Program-made: the position numbers and the translations under genes | Source of the DNA: Chryseobacterium ureilyticum | Lineage (GTDB): Bacteria; Bacteroidota; Bacteroidia; Flavobacteriales; Weeksellaceae | Length of the DNA: 64,000 nucleotides | NCBI RefSeq assembly: GCF_900156735.1 | Contig: NZ_FTOL01000002.1 | Coordinates: 434,001 to 498,000, forward strand | Direction: 5' to 3' | The notes under the pieces: generated by a model | The model's input: only the letters and a program-made list of their open reading frames with translations | Told to the model about the DNA's origin: nothing | The model's database searches: none | In this document: positions 39,590 through 49,065 of the stretch, piece after piece | Layout: every line of letters starts with the position of its first letter | Numbering within the stretch: the stretch's first letter is position 1

Positions 39590-40579
39590 ATGAAAAAAAT
39601 ATTATTCGGGATTTTATTATTTATTTTTCAATGGAGTTTTTCTCAGAACTTACCTTCTTATGAGAATTTTAAGCACTACTCAATTCTTAAAAAAAACGAT
39701 ACCATTAATTACTATGTATATTCGCCCGAAAAGATCAGTAATACAACCGGAATACTTTTATTCATACATGGATCCGGAGCTTTCCCGATGTTTAATATCA
39801 CTAAGGAAAATAAATCAGTCTCTGTAGTTTCAACGATTCCTTTTGATCTTGAGAAGCTTCCAAAAGATTATGCTTTCATTGTTGTATCCAAAAAATGTGT
39901 TCCCTTTGCAACGATTAATCAAGAATACCGTCCTTCAAAATGTTTTTATGAAAATGAATCTCTTGATTACAGAGTTTGGCAATATGATAATGTTATCAAT
40001 GATCTCAATAAAAAAATAAAGACTCCTAAAAATACAGTAGCAATTGGGCATTCGGAAGGAAGTGATGTTGTTGCAAAACTGGGAACAGTGAACAAAAATC
40101 TTACTCATATTGGTTTTTGGTCAGGAAGCGGTAACAGTCAATACAATGATTTTGCCTTAATGATCAGGAAAGAAGTAAGCAAAGGGAAGATTGATGAAAA
40201 TCTTGCAGCCAAAAAATTAGACAGTCTTTACGAAAAATTAAGTGAAATAGAAGCTCACCCTAATGACATTGATAAATTTTGGCAGGGTAATACGTACAGA
40301 AGATGGCATCAATTCTCAGAACCCGCTGTTGAAAACCTGTTAAAAATAAACGTTCCTATTTTCGTTGCTATTGGAACCAAGGATCAGGCAGTTCCTGTTG
40401 AATCCTCTCTCCTGATTAAGTCTGAGTTTATCAGAAGACATAAAAAAAATCTTATATTCAAAACATATTCTGATTATGATCACGGATTTGAAACAGTTCC
40501 CAAAGATCCTAATGAAGAACCACAGGACAAATGGATGGATGTTTTTAAAGAATTTATGGATTGGGTTGAAAAAAAATAA
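39590..40579 (+). CDS. Secreted alpha/beta hydrolase
   Basis: A 329-residue protein with a signal peptide ending WSFSQ. ILLFIHGSGAFPMF is the oxyanion-hole region, Ser in GHSEGSDVVAKLG is the nucleophile, Asp in VAIGTKDQAVP and His in DYDHGFET complete a catalytic triad. Likely esterase or peptidase; substrate unknown. Confidence 0.8.
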   Translation: MKKILFGILLFIFQWSFSQNLPSYENFKHYSILKKNDTINYYVYSPEKISNTTGILLFIHGSGAFPMFNITKENKSVSVVSTIPFDLEKLPKDYAFIVVSKKCVPFATINQEYRPSKCFYENESLDYRVWQYDNVINDLNKKIKTPKNTVAIGHSEGSDVVAKLGTVNKNLTHIGFWSGSGNSQYNDFALMIRKEVSKGKIDENLAAKKLDSLYEKLSEIEAHPNDIDKFWQGNTYRRWHQFSEPAVENLLKINVPIFVAIGTKDQAVPVESSLLIKSEFIRRHKKNLIFKTYSDYDHGFETVPKDPNEEPQDKWMDVFKEFMDWVEKK

Positions 40580-40659
40580 GCCAATAACGATCTCCATTTG
40601 TAGAATTTAATTAATTTAATCTACTGAAAATCAAATTAAAAAAAGTTATCAACCTGCAA

Positions 40660-41418
40660 ATGATCGTATTCATTAAAAATATATTCATCATTTTATTTTC
40701 TCTCACCATAATGAGTTGCAGTACTCAGCGTAAGGAAAATTTTAAGGCAAAAGAAATTTATAAGTCTGAAAACTTAATTATTACTCAGATTTCAGAGAAC
40801 TCTTATATTCATACTTCTTTTAAGCAAACCAATGATTTTGGGAATGTTCCCTGCAATGGGCTTATTGTTAAGAATAATCACGAGACCATTGTTTTTGATA
40901 CTCCTACCAATAATCAAAACTCGGAAGAATTAATTCATTGGATCACTGAAAATCTTCATTCTAAAATAAATGCTGTTATTCCCACTCATTTTCATGATGA
41001 CAGCTTGGGAGGATTACAGGCTTTTCACTACAAAAAAATTCCTTCTTATGCCTATTCCGGAACTATTTCTTTAGCAAAAGAAAATAATTTCGTGGTTCCT
41101 GAGAACAGTTTTAATGATTCTATTGTTTTAAAAGTGGGTAATGAAAAAGTTATCGTCAAATTTTTCGGTGAAGGTCATACAAAAGATAATAGTATAGGTT
41201 ATTTTCCAAGTGAGAATATTCTTTTCGGAGGGTGCCTTTTAAAAGAGCTTGAAGCGACCAAAGGTTATCTGGGTGATGCGAATGTTTCACAATGGTCTGC
41301 AACTGTTGAAAAAGTAAAGAAAGAATATCCGAATGTACAAATTGTAGTCCCGGGACATGGTGAGTATGGAAATAAACAATTACTTGATTATACTATAAAA
41401 CTATTCGGAATTCAATAG
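40660..41418 (+). CDS. Subclass B1 metallo-beta-lactamase, lipoprotein
   Basis: A 252-residue protein. The lipobox IMSC puts the lipid Cys at residue 20. All six B1 zinc ligands are present: His110, His112, Asp114 (HFHDD), His173 (GHTKDN), Cys192 (FGGCLLK) and His233 (PGHGEYG). The middle is CcrA/CfiA-like (SYAYSGTISLAKENN). It would hydrolyse beta-lactams, carbapenems included, in the periplasm. Lipid anchoring is unusual for B1 enzymes but known for NDM. Promoter not clear. Confidence 0.9.
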   Translation: MIVFIKNIFIILFSLTIMSCSTQRKENFKAKEIYKSENLIITQISENSYIHTSFKQTNDFGNVPCNGLIVKNNHETIVFDTPTNNQNSEELIHWITENLHSKINAVIPTHFHDDSLGGLQAFHYKKIPSYAYSGTISLAKENNFVVPENSFNDSIVLKVGNEKVIVKFFGEGHTKDNSIGYFPSENILFGGCLLKELEATKGYLGDANVSQWSATVEKVKKEYPNVQIVVPGHGEYGNKQLLDYTIKLFGIQ

Positions 41419-41594
41419 AAATTACCATCATTCTACTGAATATCAAAGAACATAATTTTCATTTTAGTATAATTTGATTCTTCTCTTTTTCTTATAAAAT
41501 CAGGATTACAGCAAGATATTCTTCGTTTTCCAAAGGCTTTTTGTAATTTAGATTTCTTTAAAACCAATTCAACCTCATCATAAAATAAATTTCT

Positions 41595-42374
41595 ATGGAA
41601 AAATATGCAGTATCATCGGATCGACAGAAAATTCATTATAAGGAATCCGGAAATGGAAATACAGCAATCATACTGATACACGGCTGGCTTGGCAATGCTG
41701 AATGGTGGGCAGACCAGGAAAATTATTTCAAAAATGATTATCGTGTGATACAAATGGATCTTGCCGGGCACGGAAAATCTGATTCTACACGAAAAGACTG
41801 GGCAAGTGCTTTGTATGCAGATGATATTAAAGCAGTTGCAGAAGCTGTAGATGCTCCGGAAATTATTCTTGTGGGACATTCCATGTCAGGAGCTTATGTT
41901 CTTGAAGCATCATTGAAAATTCCAAACGTAAAAGCCATTGTTTTGGTAGACACATTAAAGGATCTTGATGAGTCTTTTACAAAAGAGCAGGCAGAAGAAA
42001 TCATGTTCACTCACTACCGTCGGGATTTTAAATATGCTGTAGAAAACTTTCTTCCTCAATATCTTTTTGCAGAGCAAACACCGAACGCTGTAAAAGAAAG
42101 ATTGCAGCATGAGTTTCTTCAAAATGATTCGGAAAAGGCAATCAATGTACTCAAACCTTTATATGCAACAGATTTCAAAAGAATTGCAGAACAGGTTCAG
42201 ATCCCGGTAATAGCTATTAATTCTGACGCATCACCCACCAGCCTTGAAAATAACCGTAAGTATTTAAAAAACTATGATTATGTAACAATCAAAGGTGTGG
42301 GGCATTATCCAATGCTTGAGAAGCCTGAAGAATTCAATGTAATCCTTGACGGAGTTTTAAAAAAATTAACCTAA
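41595..42374 (+). CDS. Alpha/beta hydrolase
   Basis: A 259-residue cytosolic alpha/beta hydrolase: [17 protein letters not shown], the nucleophile elbow GHSMSGAY, and the late His in [15 protein letters not shown]. No signal peptide. General hydrolase; substrate unknown. Followed by DUF2200 after 25 bases. Confidence 0.85.
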   Translation: MEKYAVSSDRQKIHYKESGNGNTAIILIHGWLGNAEWWADQENYFKNDYRVIQMDLAGHGKSDSTRKDWASALYADDIKAVAEAVDAPEIILVGHSMSGAYVLEASLKIPNVKAIVLVDTLKDLDESFTKEQAEEIMFTHYRRDFKYAVENFLPQYLFAEQTPNAVKERLQHEFLQNDSEKAINVLKPLYATDFKRIAEQVQIPVIAINSDASPTSLENNRKYLKNYDYVTIKGVGHYPMLEKPEEFNVILDGVLKKLT

Positions 42375-42399
42375 AAACCTCAATTCACGGCTGCAAATC

Positions 42400-42750
42400 A
42401 TGCAAAACACTAAGATATTTACCACCGCTTTTGCCAGTGTTTATCCACATTATGTTCAGAAAGCAGAAAAGAAAGAACGTACCAAACAGGAAGTAGATGA
42501 AATTATCTGCTGGCTTACCGGATATGATGAAAAGGGTTTACAGAAACAACTGGATAAAAGAACTGATTTTAAAACTTTTTTTGAACAAGCTCCTCAGATG
42601 AATCCTAATGCATCATTGATACAAGGCGTGATCTGTGGTTATCGTGTAGAAGAAATAGAGGATGAACTGATGAGAAATATCAGGTATCTGGATAAAATGA
42701 TCGATGAGCTAGCGAAAGGAAAAAAAATGGAAAAGATTTTGAGAGAATAA
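42400..42750 (+). CDS. DUF2200 domain-containing protein
   Basis: A 116-residue protein matching DUF2200: [37 protein letters not shown] and [25 protein letters not shown]. Uncharacterised small cytosolic family. A DnaA-box sequence occurs within it (42441-42449). Confidence 0.85.
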   Translation: MQNTKIFTTAFASVYPHYVQKAEKKERTKQEVDEIICWLTGYDEKGLQKQLDKRTDFKTFFEQAPQMNPNASLIQGVICGYRVEEIEDELMRNIRYLDKMIDELAKGKKMEKILRE

Positions 42751-42815
42751 TTTTCTGCGATCTTAATTATTAAAACTGCAGAAATAATCTACTATAGATA
42801 TTTTAACACAATTAA

Positions 42816-43400
42816 ATGAAAAAATTACAACGAGAAGACATTCAGATTCTCAGCAGATACAGTGATTTGTCTGAGAAAGATGTCAGTGAAATTCTTAACC
42901 AGAATATTTACAATCAAAAACCAGCGTGGGAAAAATTCTTAAAGCTGATTTTTATAAGCCTTGGTATAGGTTTTACTGTATCCGGGATTATTTTCTTTTT
43001 TGCCTACAACTGGGCAGAATTACCAAAGTTTGCAAAAATCGGATTAACGGAAGCATTAGTTATAGCAACTACTAGCTTAGCTTTATTTCTGAAAATCAAT
43101 AATAATATTCGGAACATTATTCTTACGGGAGCATCGGCGCTTGTAGGAGTTTTATTTGCTGTATTTGGACAGATTTATCAGACGGGAGCCAATGCCTATG
43201 ATTTCTTTCTGGCATGGACTATTTTCATCACTCTTTGGGTAATTGTAGCTGAATTTGCCCCTTTATGGCTTATGTTTATCGCCCTGGTGAATACTACATT
43301 GGTTTTGTATTCACAACAGGTCGTTAAGGATTGGGACGGATCAATTGTCACGACTTTGCTTTTTATTTTAAAGTTTTCAGGAAAAACCTATATCGGTTGA
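42816..43400 (+). pseudogene. DUF2157 membrane protein, 5' part, split by element insertion
   Basis: The first 185 codons are host DUF2157: an N-terminal cytosolic stretch LQREDIQILSRYSDLSEKDVSEIL and several membrane helices. The frame then runs nine codons into element DNA (KFSGKTYIG) and stops. The C-terminal part resumes at 60727. Joining 42816-43372 to 60727-61129 gives 960 bases with one open frame. It is the first gene of the DUF2157 / DUF4401 / GDYXXLXY operon, so insertion probably also cuts transcription of the downstream genes. Confidence 0.92.
43362..43372. repeat. attL core direct repeat
   Basis: TTTATTTTAAA, identical to the copy at 60716-60726. It is the left junction of the element with the host DUF2157 gene. 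Confidence 0.9.
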
Positions 43401-43434
43401 ATACAAGTCTTTTATAGAGATTCTCAAAGAAGTC

Positions 43435-43453
43435 AAGTAACGATTTGGTAACG
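43435..43453. other. Left end motif (candidate integrase arm site)
   Basis: AAGTAACGATTTGGTAACG. A near copy in the same orientation, AAGTAACGTTTTAGTAACC, lies at the other end (60570-60588). Confidence 0.5.
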
Positions 43454-43546
43454 GTGCTTATTGCTTTGCTTTTCAACGTGTTTCCGTTAGCTCAAAGCAA
43501 ATATACAAAATTTTAATTTTTCGTTATCAATATATTTATGCAGTTT

Positions 43547-44449
43547 CTACTCTTCATATATACTTTGAATATTTCTAACAGTTGATTTTAAATCATCAAT
43601 CAAGCTTTGAGGTTTAAGTACTTCAAGGTTTTCTCCAAAGGATAAAAGTTCCATAAAGAAATCGTGTGTAATGAATAGTTTGAGCTGTATTCTTAATTCA
43701 TGTTCATTGTCTATCAAAATTTGTTGAGAATCGTGTAACGGTAATGATTTGATATATTTCCCTTGGAATGCATTGAAAGAAAGAATTACATCTTCTGGCT
43801 GATGACCGTTCGGACTGATAATACCAAAGCAGTATCTATAATGTTCATTTACATCAAAATCCTTTGGGAAGTTGAATTTCTTATTCAAAATTTCTAAATC
43901 TGTTAAACGGTCAAGGGCAAAACTCTTTATCTTATCATCACCTAAATCTTTTGATAAGACATACCATCTGTTTTTGAATTCTTTCAGAGCATATGGTTCT
44001 ACTATGCGTTCAGTTAACTCATCTTCCCAATATTTTTGATACACAAATTTTATTTGAATCTGATTTTTAATAGCATGAAGTACTCCATACAGATGTTCAG
44101 TACCTTGAGGTTTCCGTTTTTCAAAATGAATATGCTTAGAAAGCCTATCTGTTAAATTCAAAGCATTAAAGGTGTCGAAAGCTTCTAATATCCTTTCATT
44201 TGCTTCTGGTTGTTCATCAAAATCTATGTAATAGACTTTTTTAGAAAAGTCAAACAAAATATCGATATTGTATAAAGAACGAATATCGTCTCTATCTCGT
44301 TGAAATGTACGCTTTGAAATATTGAAATTGTAAGCTTGAATTTCTGATTCCAAGGCAAGATATTCTTCAATTTCAGCAAATGTTGCAGGTCGTTTTCTTA
44401 ATTTTTTTATGATGATATTATACCTTGCTATTGATTCTCTTTTTGACAT
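43547..44449 (-). CDS. WYL-domain transcriptional regulator
   Basis: A 300-residue regulator. The N-terminal winged helix (KLRKRPATFAEIEEYLALES; FNISKRTFQRDRDDIRSLYN) is followed by a WYL domain (IKFVYQKYWEDELTERIVEPYALKEFKNRWYVLSKDL) and a C-terminal WCX-type part. Such proteins (BrxR/CapW type) repress defence operons and sense ligand or nucleic acid. It is the last gene of the AAA / phosphoesterase / WYL operon, overlapping the phosphoesterase by 22 bases. Confidence 0.85.
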   Translation of the reverse strand: MSKRESIARYNIIIKKLRKRPATFAEIEEYLALESEIQAYNFNISKRTFQRDRDDIRSLYNIDILFDFSKKVYYIDFDEQPEANERILEAFDTFNALNLTDRLSKHIHFEKRKPQGTEHLYGVLHAIKNQIQIKFVYQKYWEDELTERIVEPYALKEFKNRWYVLSKDLGDDKIKSFALDRLTDLEILNKKFNFPKDFDVNEHYRYCFGIISPNGHQPEDVILSFNAFQGKYIKSLPLHDSQQILIDNEHELRIQLKLFITHDFFMELLSFGENLEVLKPQSLIDDLKSTVRNIQSIYEE

Positions 44450-45000
44450 AACTTATGATAAATAGATGCGTTAATATACTGAATGTTTTTGTATTTTGTT
44501 TTTCCATAGTTGGAATGATTGTGACCAAATATGTGGTATTTTGGTGCCAACTGAAATATAAAATTACTAATTTCTTCACTGCCAAATCCATTGTCTAGAA
44601 TACCGTAAGGAGGGTAATGTGACGCAATGATGTCAATTTTATTTTTCGTTTCAATACCATTATAAAAAGGGAAAGCACTGATTCCCATTATGTTTATTTC
44701 ACTTATTACTATCGCTTCGTCATTTAACCAAATAATGTCTTTAGGAATCAATCTTTTACCCCATTCTGGTTCAAACTCGAAAGGCAAATCATGATTTCCG
44801 TGAATAAATATTTTATGAGGTATTTCTAATTGAGCGTACCATTTAAAAAAATCCAAAACTTCATCCATATCTCCTGCATTACAAATATCTCCACAATGAA
44901 TTACAATCTGAATGTTTTTAGGAATATCGATTAAACGATGTTTGCCATGCGTATCTGATAACAATAAAATGTTTTGGCTTTTAATTTTAATCGTGTGCAT
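44428..45000 (-). CDS. Metallophosphoesterase
   Basis: About 190 residues from MHTIKIKSQN (an ATG at 45012 adds four). All five calcineurin-like motifs are seen: LSDTHG, HCGDICN, HGNHDLPF, IIASHYPP and GHNHSNYG. It hydrolyses a phosphoester, perhaps a nucleic acid or a nucleotide. It overlaps the AAA ATPase gene upstream and the WYL gene downstream, so the three are translationally coupled. Confidence 0.88.
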   Translation of the reverse strand: MHTIKIKSQNILLLSDTHGKHRLIDIPKNIQIVIHCGDICNAGDMDEVLDFFKWYAQLEIPHKIFIHGNHDLPFEFEPEWGKRLIPKDIIWLNDEAIVISEINIMGISAFPFYNGIETKNKIDIIASHYPPYGILDNGFGSEEISNFIFQLAPKYHIFGHNHSNYGKTKYKNIQYINASIYHKLCQKENQ

Positions 45001-46660
45001 AGCCAAATCCAATTTTAGTTGTTTTTGTTATTATGGATTCCTCGCTACAAAATGAATGTATTTCTTCAAAGTTGGTCATTGTGCCGTGAACGATTTCCTG
45101 TATTTCACTTTTACGAATAATATTATCTATCTGTCCACCTGAAAAGTCAAATTTATCTGCGAGTATTTGACAACTCTTTTCATCTAAATGTGATAATTTT
45201 GATTTCCATATTTTAGCTCTTACCTTTTTTGTGGGTTTCTTGAACTGTACTTTAAATAAAAATCTTCGTTCAAAAGCAGTGTCCAAATTATTAGCTAAGT
45301 TGGTAGTTGCCATTAAAATACCTTCAAAGTTTTCAAGCTCTTCCAGTATAATATTTTGAATAGCATTTTCAGTTTGAGCCACATTGGAATTACTGTTTTC
45401 TTTCCTTTTAGAAATAATGGCATCAGCTTCATTGAAAAGTAAAATAGGTGTTAGTTTAGATTCTTTTGCATAAGCTCTGTAATCTGTGAAAATACGTTTA
45501 ATGATTTTTTCACTTTCGCCAAACCACATGGATTTTGACTGACTGATTTCCACTTTCATTATTTCTCTGTCTGTAGCTTTTGCCAATTGTTTTACAATTT
45601 CGGTTTTTCCTGTTCCAGGTGCGCCATGTAACAAAACTGCAATTCCTTTGGGTAAACCTTTATTTGTTAGTCTTGTCTGTGTTTCATTAAACTTGTCTTC
45701 TTGAAGTAAATTTTGAAGTGTTTCTAATTGATTCATCTCGCCCCTATCAAAAACCAATTCACGATAAACAATTTCCGAGGGAATAATGATATTATCTTTT
45801 CTCTTTTTGTTTAGAAAAAGTTTAATGTCACAATCATTCAGAAGTTGAAGAGAAGTGTCCGTCAATCTCATTTCTGTATCATTGAAAAATTGAGCTTCTA
45901 TAATTTCAACCAAATTATTGTTAATAAGGATATGATTGCCAGATAACAATTTTTGTACTTCATTTACTCTCTCTGATGGACTATCATAAATACCATCCAA
46001 AGCTCTTCCAATATCTGTAGATTCATTTCCTGATACTGTTTTCCATATTAGGTACAAAAACATATAAGCATCCTCTGTGCTAAAGTTGAATTGCTTTACT
46101 TTTTCTATTAACGGAAAATGTGTGTTGTCTGCAATCAATTTTTCAACTTCTCGAAATAGTTCAAAGGTTGAAATTTTATCATCGTCCCGTTGGTCGCCCA
46201 GTTTGTATAACTGTTCTAACAAATCTATTATACCATTTATCTTCTTCTTGTTGATTTTGGGCAAAGGTTTGTTTTGCAAAATAGCTTCTGTTATTTTTTC
46301 GTGAATAACAAATTGGTCATTAGCTCCCGCCAATTTCACACGGTGTCTTGATTTCTTTTTTTCAAAAATCCCAACTTTATGTAAATACTCAAAATCATCG
46401 CTGTATTCCAAAATTTTCATTGGATTACAATCAAAATACTCTATCAAATCGTTCAAATCAACAGTGTCTCCTTTGTAGTTTAGAGCAAAAACCATTGCAA
46501 TAAAAAAGGTTTGATTATCCGATGTTTTGAAATATTGGGAAAGTGTATGTAGTTCAGATTTTATGCTTTCAAAAAATAAATTTTCAAGCTTACAATTTTT
46601 TGATTGTTCGTACACTTTCCCAATGCTTTCCAGAATTTGTTTCTTTGTAATACTTGTCAT
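44987..46660 (-). CDS. AAA-family ATPase
   Basis: About 557 residues from the chosen ATG; the longer frame from 46702 would start inside the promoter. The first about 290 residues carry no known motif and are helical. The AAA module follows: Walker A GAPGTGKT, Walker B LLFNEAD (Asn in place of the usual Asp before Glu), sensor 1 ATTN and the box FERRF. The C-terminal part is the AAA lid. Likely a remodelling or sensing ATPase of the operon. It is first in the operon and has a good promoter right before it. Confidence 0.85.
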   Translation of the reverse strand: MTSITKKQILESIGKVYEQSKNCKLENLFFESIKSELHTLSQYFKTSDNQTFFIAMVFALNYKGDTVDLNDLIEYFDCNPMKILEYSDDFEYLHKVGIFEKKKSRHRVKLAGANDQFVIHEKITEAILQNKPLPKINKKKINGIIDLLEQLYKLGDQRDDDKISTFELFREVEKLIADNTHFPLIEKVKQFNFSTEDAYMFLYLIWKTVSGNESTDIGRALDGIYDSPSERVNEVQKLLSGNHILINNNLVEIIEAQFFNDTEMRLTDTSLQLLNDCDIKLFLNKKRKDNIIIPSEIVYRELVFDRGEMNQLETLQNLLQEDKFNETQTRLTNKGLPKGIAVLLHGAPGTGKTEIVKQLAKATDREIMKVEISQSKSMWFGESEKIIKRIFTDYRAYAKESKLTPILLFNEADAIISKRKENSNSNVAQTENAIQNIILEELENFEGILMATTNLANNLDTAFERRFLFKVQFKKPTKKVRAKIWKSKLSHLDEKSCQILADKFDFSGGQIDNIIRKSEIQEIVHGTMTNFEEIHSFCSEESIITKTTKIGFGYAHD

Positions 46661-46677
46661 AAACCTATCTTTTTTGA

Positions 46678-46685
46678 CAAAGGTA
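46678..46685 (-). promoter_or_regulatory. -7 promoter box of the AAA/phosphoesterase/WYL operon
   Basis: On the minus strand TACCTTTG (plus strand CAAAGGTA) matches TAnnTTTG. Transcription would start about 10 bases before the ATG at 46660, which rules out the upstream ATG at 46702. No TTG at ideal spacing. Confidence 0.55.
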
Positions 46686-46753
46686 TATCGAGAGTAAGAC
46701 AAAGCATGGCGTGGTTGTGAAGATAGAATGCTTGTTATTTATGTAAAACCAAA

Positions 46754-46783
46754 CAATTCCGATATTTCTAAATATCGGAATTG
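46754..46783 (-). terminator. Terminator hairpin overlapping the DUF262 stop codon
   Basis: CAATTCCGATATT / AATATCGGAATTG, 13 bp perfect, with the stop codon of the DUF262 gene in the loop; followed on the minus strand by TTTGGTTTT. It separates the two defence operons. Confidence 0.75.
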
Positions 46784-49059
46784 CTCTCATAAAGATTTAA
46801 AACTTCAACAAGAGGGATTAATTCATCAATTAAGTTTTCACAACTTAAAATATAGCAGTTTCTCTCTTCCTCAAATTTAAAAGATGAATGATTGAATTCT
46901 TTATCCAAATTGTAAACAACCCAACTGTTATTGATTTGTTCCAATTCAACACCATTTTTTAAATGTAATCTGCTAAAATTTGAGTATTGAGCACAAGAGT
47001 CAGATTCATTGATATGAATTCTAACATTTTGTGGGCTATGATATCTAAACCAAAATACAAACGGATTATGATGATAAGAATTCAAACTTTGGTTATAAAA
47101 AATTTCAACTTTATTCTCATAATTCTTTGTATAAATAGGGTGGTCAAGTATAGTTTTATACTTGGGGTTTAAACAGTACCATAACCAACTATCTTTATAG
47201 CTTTCTATATTTTCTGAAACTTTGGTTTCAATAAAATTTTGCCAATCACTAATGTTTTCTTTGGAAAATATTTTAAATAACTCTTCAAAATTTGACTTAA
47301 TTTCTTCATCTGGCGATGCTAACACCCGATGCCATTTTCCTTTCTGTCCGAAAAATCTAAACTCTCCCAAGTTTGAGTATCCTACATTTATGGAATAATC
47401 TCCGAAACACAATAATAGACGGATAATATCTTGATAAGATACTTCTCTATACAAGCTATAAAAATTATCTGTAATGTTTTGTAACTCATCATTGGTATAT
47501 GAAGTAAAATCAAAATTGAAAATCAACCCTCTTAATGTTGAATGGTCTTCAATCTTGAAAATTAAATCTTTTCGAAAAATATCATCTTGAAAAAGATTAT
47601 ATTTTGCTATTTCGTATTGAATATACTCTTTTCTAAAAGATACTGGTGTAGTATTCAGATTTTGAAAAGGATTAGATATTGATAACGAAAAAACAGTGTT
47701 TAGTATATCGTTGTAATAATCTGTTCTTAATTCTGAATCTAAAGATGTTTTGTTTTTCTGATTGATATTGTTGATGTAATTTCTAATAATTCGTAAAAAG
47801 TCTTTTAAGTCAGAAGTGACATTTATAGAATCTGCTTTTGCGATATAATTTAACCATCCAAATAATAAAAGATTTTCAAAATGTGAGAAATTATCATTGT
47901 TAAATATTTTCAGAATGGGATTTAGTGATGGCTGGTTAATTGCTATTCTGTCTTTCTGAAATTTTTCAGAGAAAATATCACCAAAATAATCTACCCATTC
48001 GTTGTACCCAAGCCCAATTACTAAATCAAAGATTTGAATTAATATTTGCAGGTTTTCTTCTTTTGAATAAATAATATCAATAGCTACATCATTGAATTGA
48101 TAATTTCTACCAATATTATCTTTATAGTATAGATATTCGGTTATTTTTCTGATAAATGAAAGCATCAATTCATCACATCGCTTCGTGAATTTAGAAACAT
48201 CTTGTTCTACATCGACCGTTTTATTGAAACTTTCAATCGTGAATTTCCAAAAAGCATCTAACCATACACCATCTATTTTTTCTATGAAAAATTTAGATGA
48301 TTTATGTGATGATATTACATTTTCAAAAGAAGCCTTAAAATTTTCAAAGTCTGCAAGAGGTTTACCTCTTGCATTCATTTTTATGTATAAATTGTCGCCT
48401 AATCCGTATTCATTAATTTGTAAAAAGTGAAAATTAACAGGTCGTTTTTCTTTTAATGTTTCGAATGAAATATCTGAAAAAAGTTTTGATACCTCTTCCA
48501 ATGTTTGTAGAATGCCTTTTACAGTTGGGTCATAGTCCCAATTAAGATTGTACCATGGCTGGTTTTTTATTGTACAAACTATTTTTTGCGTGTTTTCTTC
48601 TGTTTCAATTCTTATTTTTTCTATGTTTTCATCTTTATTTAATGATTTTAAAAATTCTTTAGCAGATTGTCTCGTCTTGTAACTAAACAAGTGTAGACCA
48701 TTTTCATAAAAAGACACATCGTCTTTAAAAGCAAGAAACCAATAGATAATATACAGCGTGGTTAATCTTTGCTGACCATCAAGAGGAATAAAAGTTGAAT
48801 TTTCAATATAACCATACACAAAATCTAAATTCAGATATTTATCACTTCCATTTTGACTTTCTCGCATAACGCTGTGTAAATCTTTAAGAAATTTTTCTCG
48901 GATATAAGCCGTTTTTTCATCATTTCGACCTTGAGCATAATCTCTCTGAATCATTGGGATTTCTATTCCATTTTCGATTTGAATATGTTCTTTTGCGATA
49001 TTTTTCCAAACAAAGATATTATTGGTTAATATATCTAAGAGCGTATAATTAATATTCAT
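46768..49059 (-). CDS. DUF262 domain protein (ParB/Srx-like nuclease family)
   Basis: A 763-residue protein. The DUF262 motifs are EIPMIQRDYAQGR and LDGQQRLTTLY near the N-terminus; KMNARGKPLADFENFK follows. The long remainder is AT-rich with no clear second domain and no HNH motif seen. DUF262 proteins such as GmrS/SspE use the DGQQR motif to bind and hydrolyse NTP and control a partner nuclease. It lies six bases after the DUF262-HNH gene; the two likely work as a pair. Confidence 0.82.
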   Translation of the reverse strand: MNINYTLLDILTNNIFVWKNIAKEHIQIENGIEIPMIQRDYAQGRNDEKTAYIREKFLKDLHSVMRESQNGSDKYLNLDFVYGYIENSTFIPLDGQQRLTTLYIIYWFLAFKDDVSFYENGLHLFSYKTRQSAKEFLKSLNKDENIEKIRIETEENTQKIVCTIKNQPWYNLNWDYDPTVKGILQTLEEVSKLFSDISFETLKEKRPVNFHFLQINEYGLGDNLYIKMNARGKPLADFENFKASFENVISSHKSSKFFIEKIDGVWLDAFWKFTIESFNKTVDVEQDVSKFTKRCDELMLSFIRKITEYLYYKDNIGRNYQFNDVAIDIIYSKEENLQILIQIFDLVIGLGYNEWVDYFGDIFSEKFQKDRIAINQPSLNPILKIFNNDNFSHFENLLLFGWLNYIAKADSINVTSDLKDFLRIIRNYINNINQKNKTSLDSELRTDYYNDILNTVFSLSISNPFQNLNTTPVSFRKEYIQYEIAKYNLFQDDIFRKDLIFKIEDHSTLRGLIFNFDFTSYTNDELQNITDNFYSLYREVSYQDIIRLLLCFGDYSINVGYSNLGEFRFFGQKGKWHRVLASPDEEIKSNFEELFKIFSKENISDWQNFIETKVSENIESYKDSWLWYCLNPKYKTILDHPIYTKNYENKVEIFYNQSLNSYHHNPFVFWFRYHSPQNVRIHINESDSCAQYSNFSRLHLKNGVELEQINNSWVVYNLDKEFNHSSFKFEEERNCYILSCENLIDELIPLVEVLNLYESNSDI

Positions 49060-49065
49060 AGGTTT

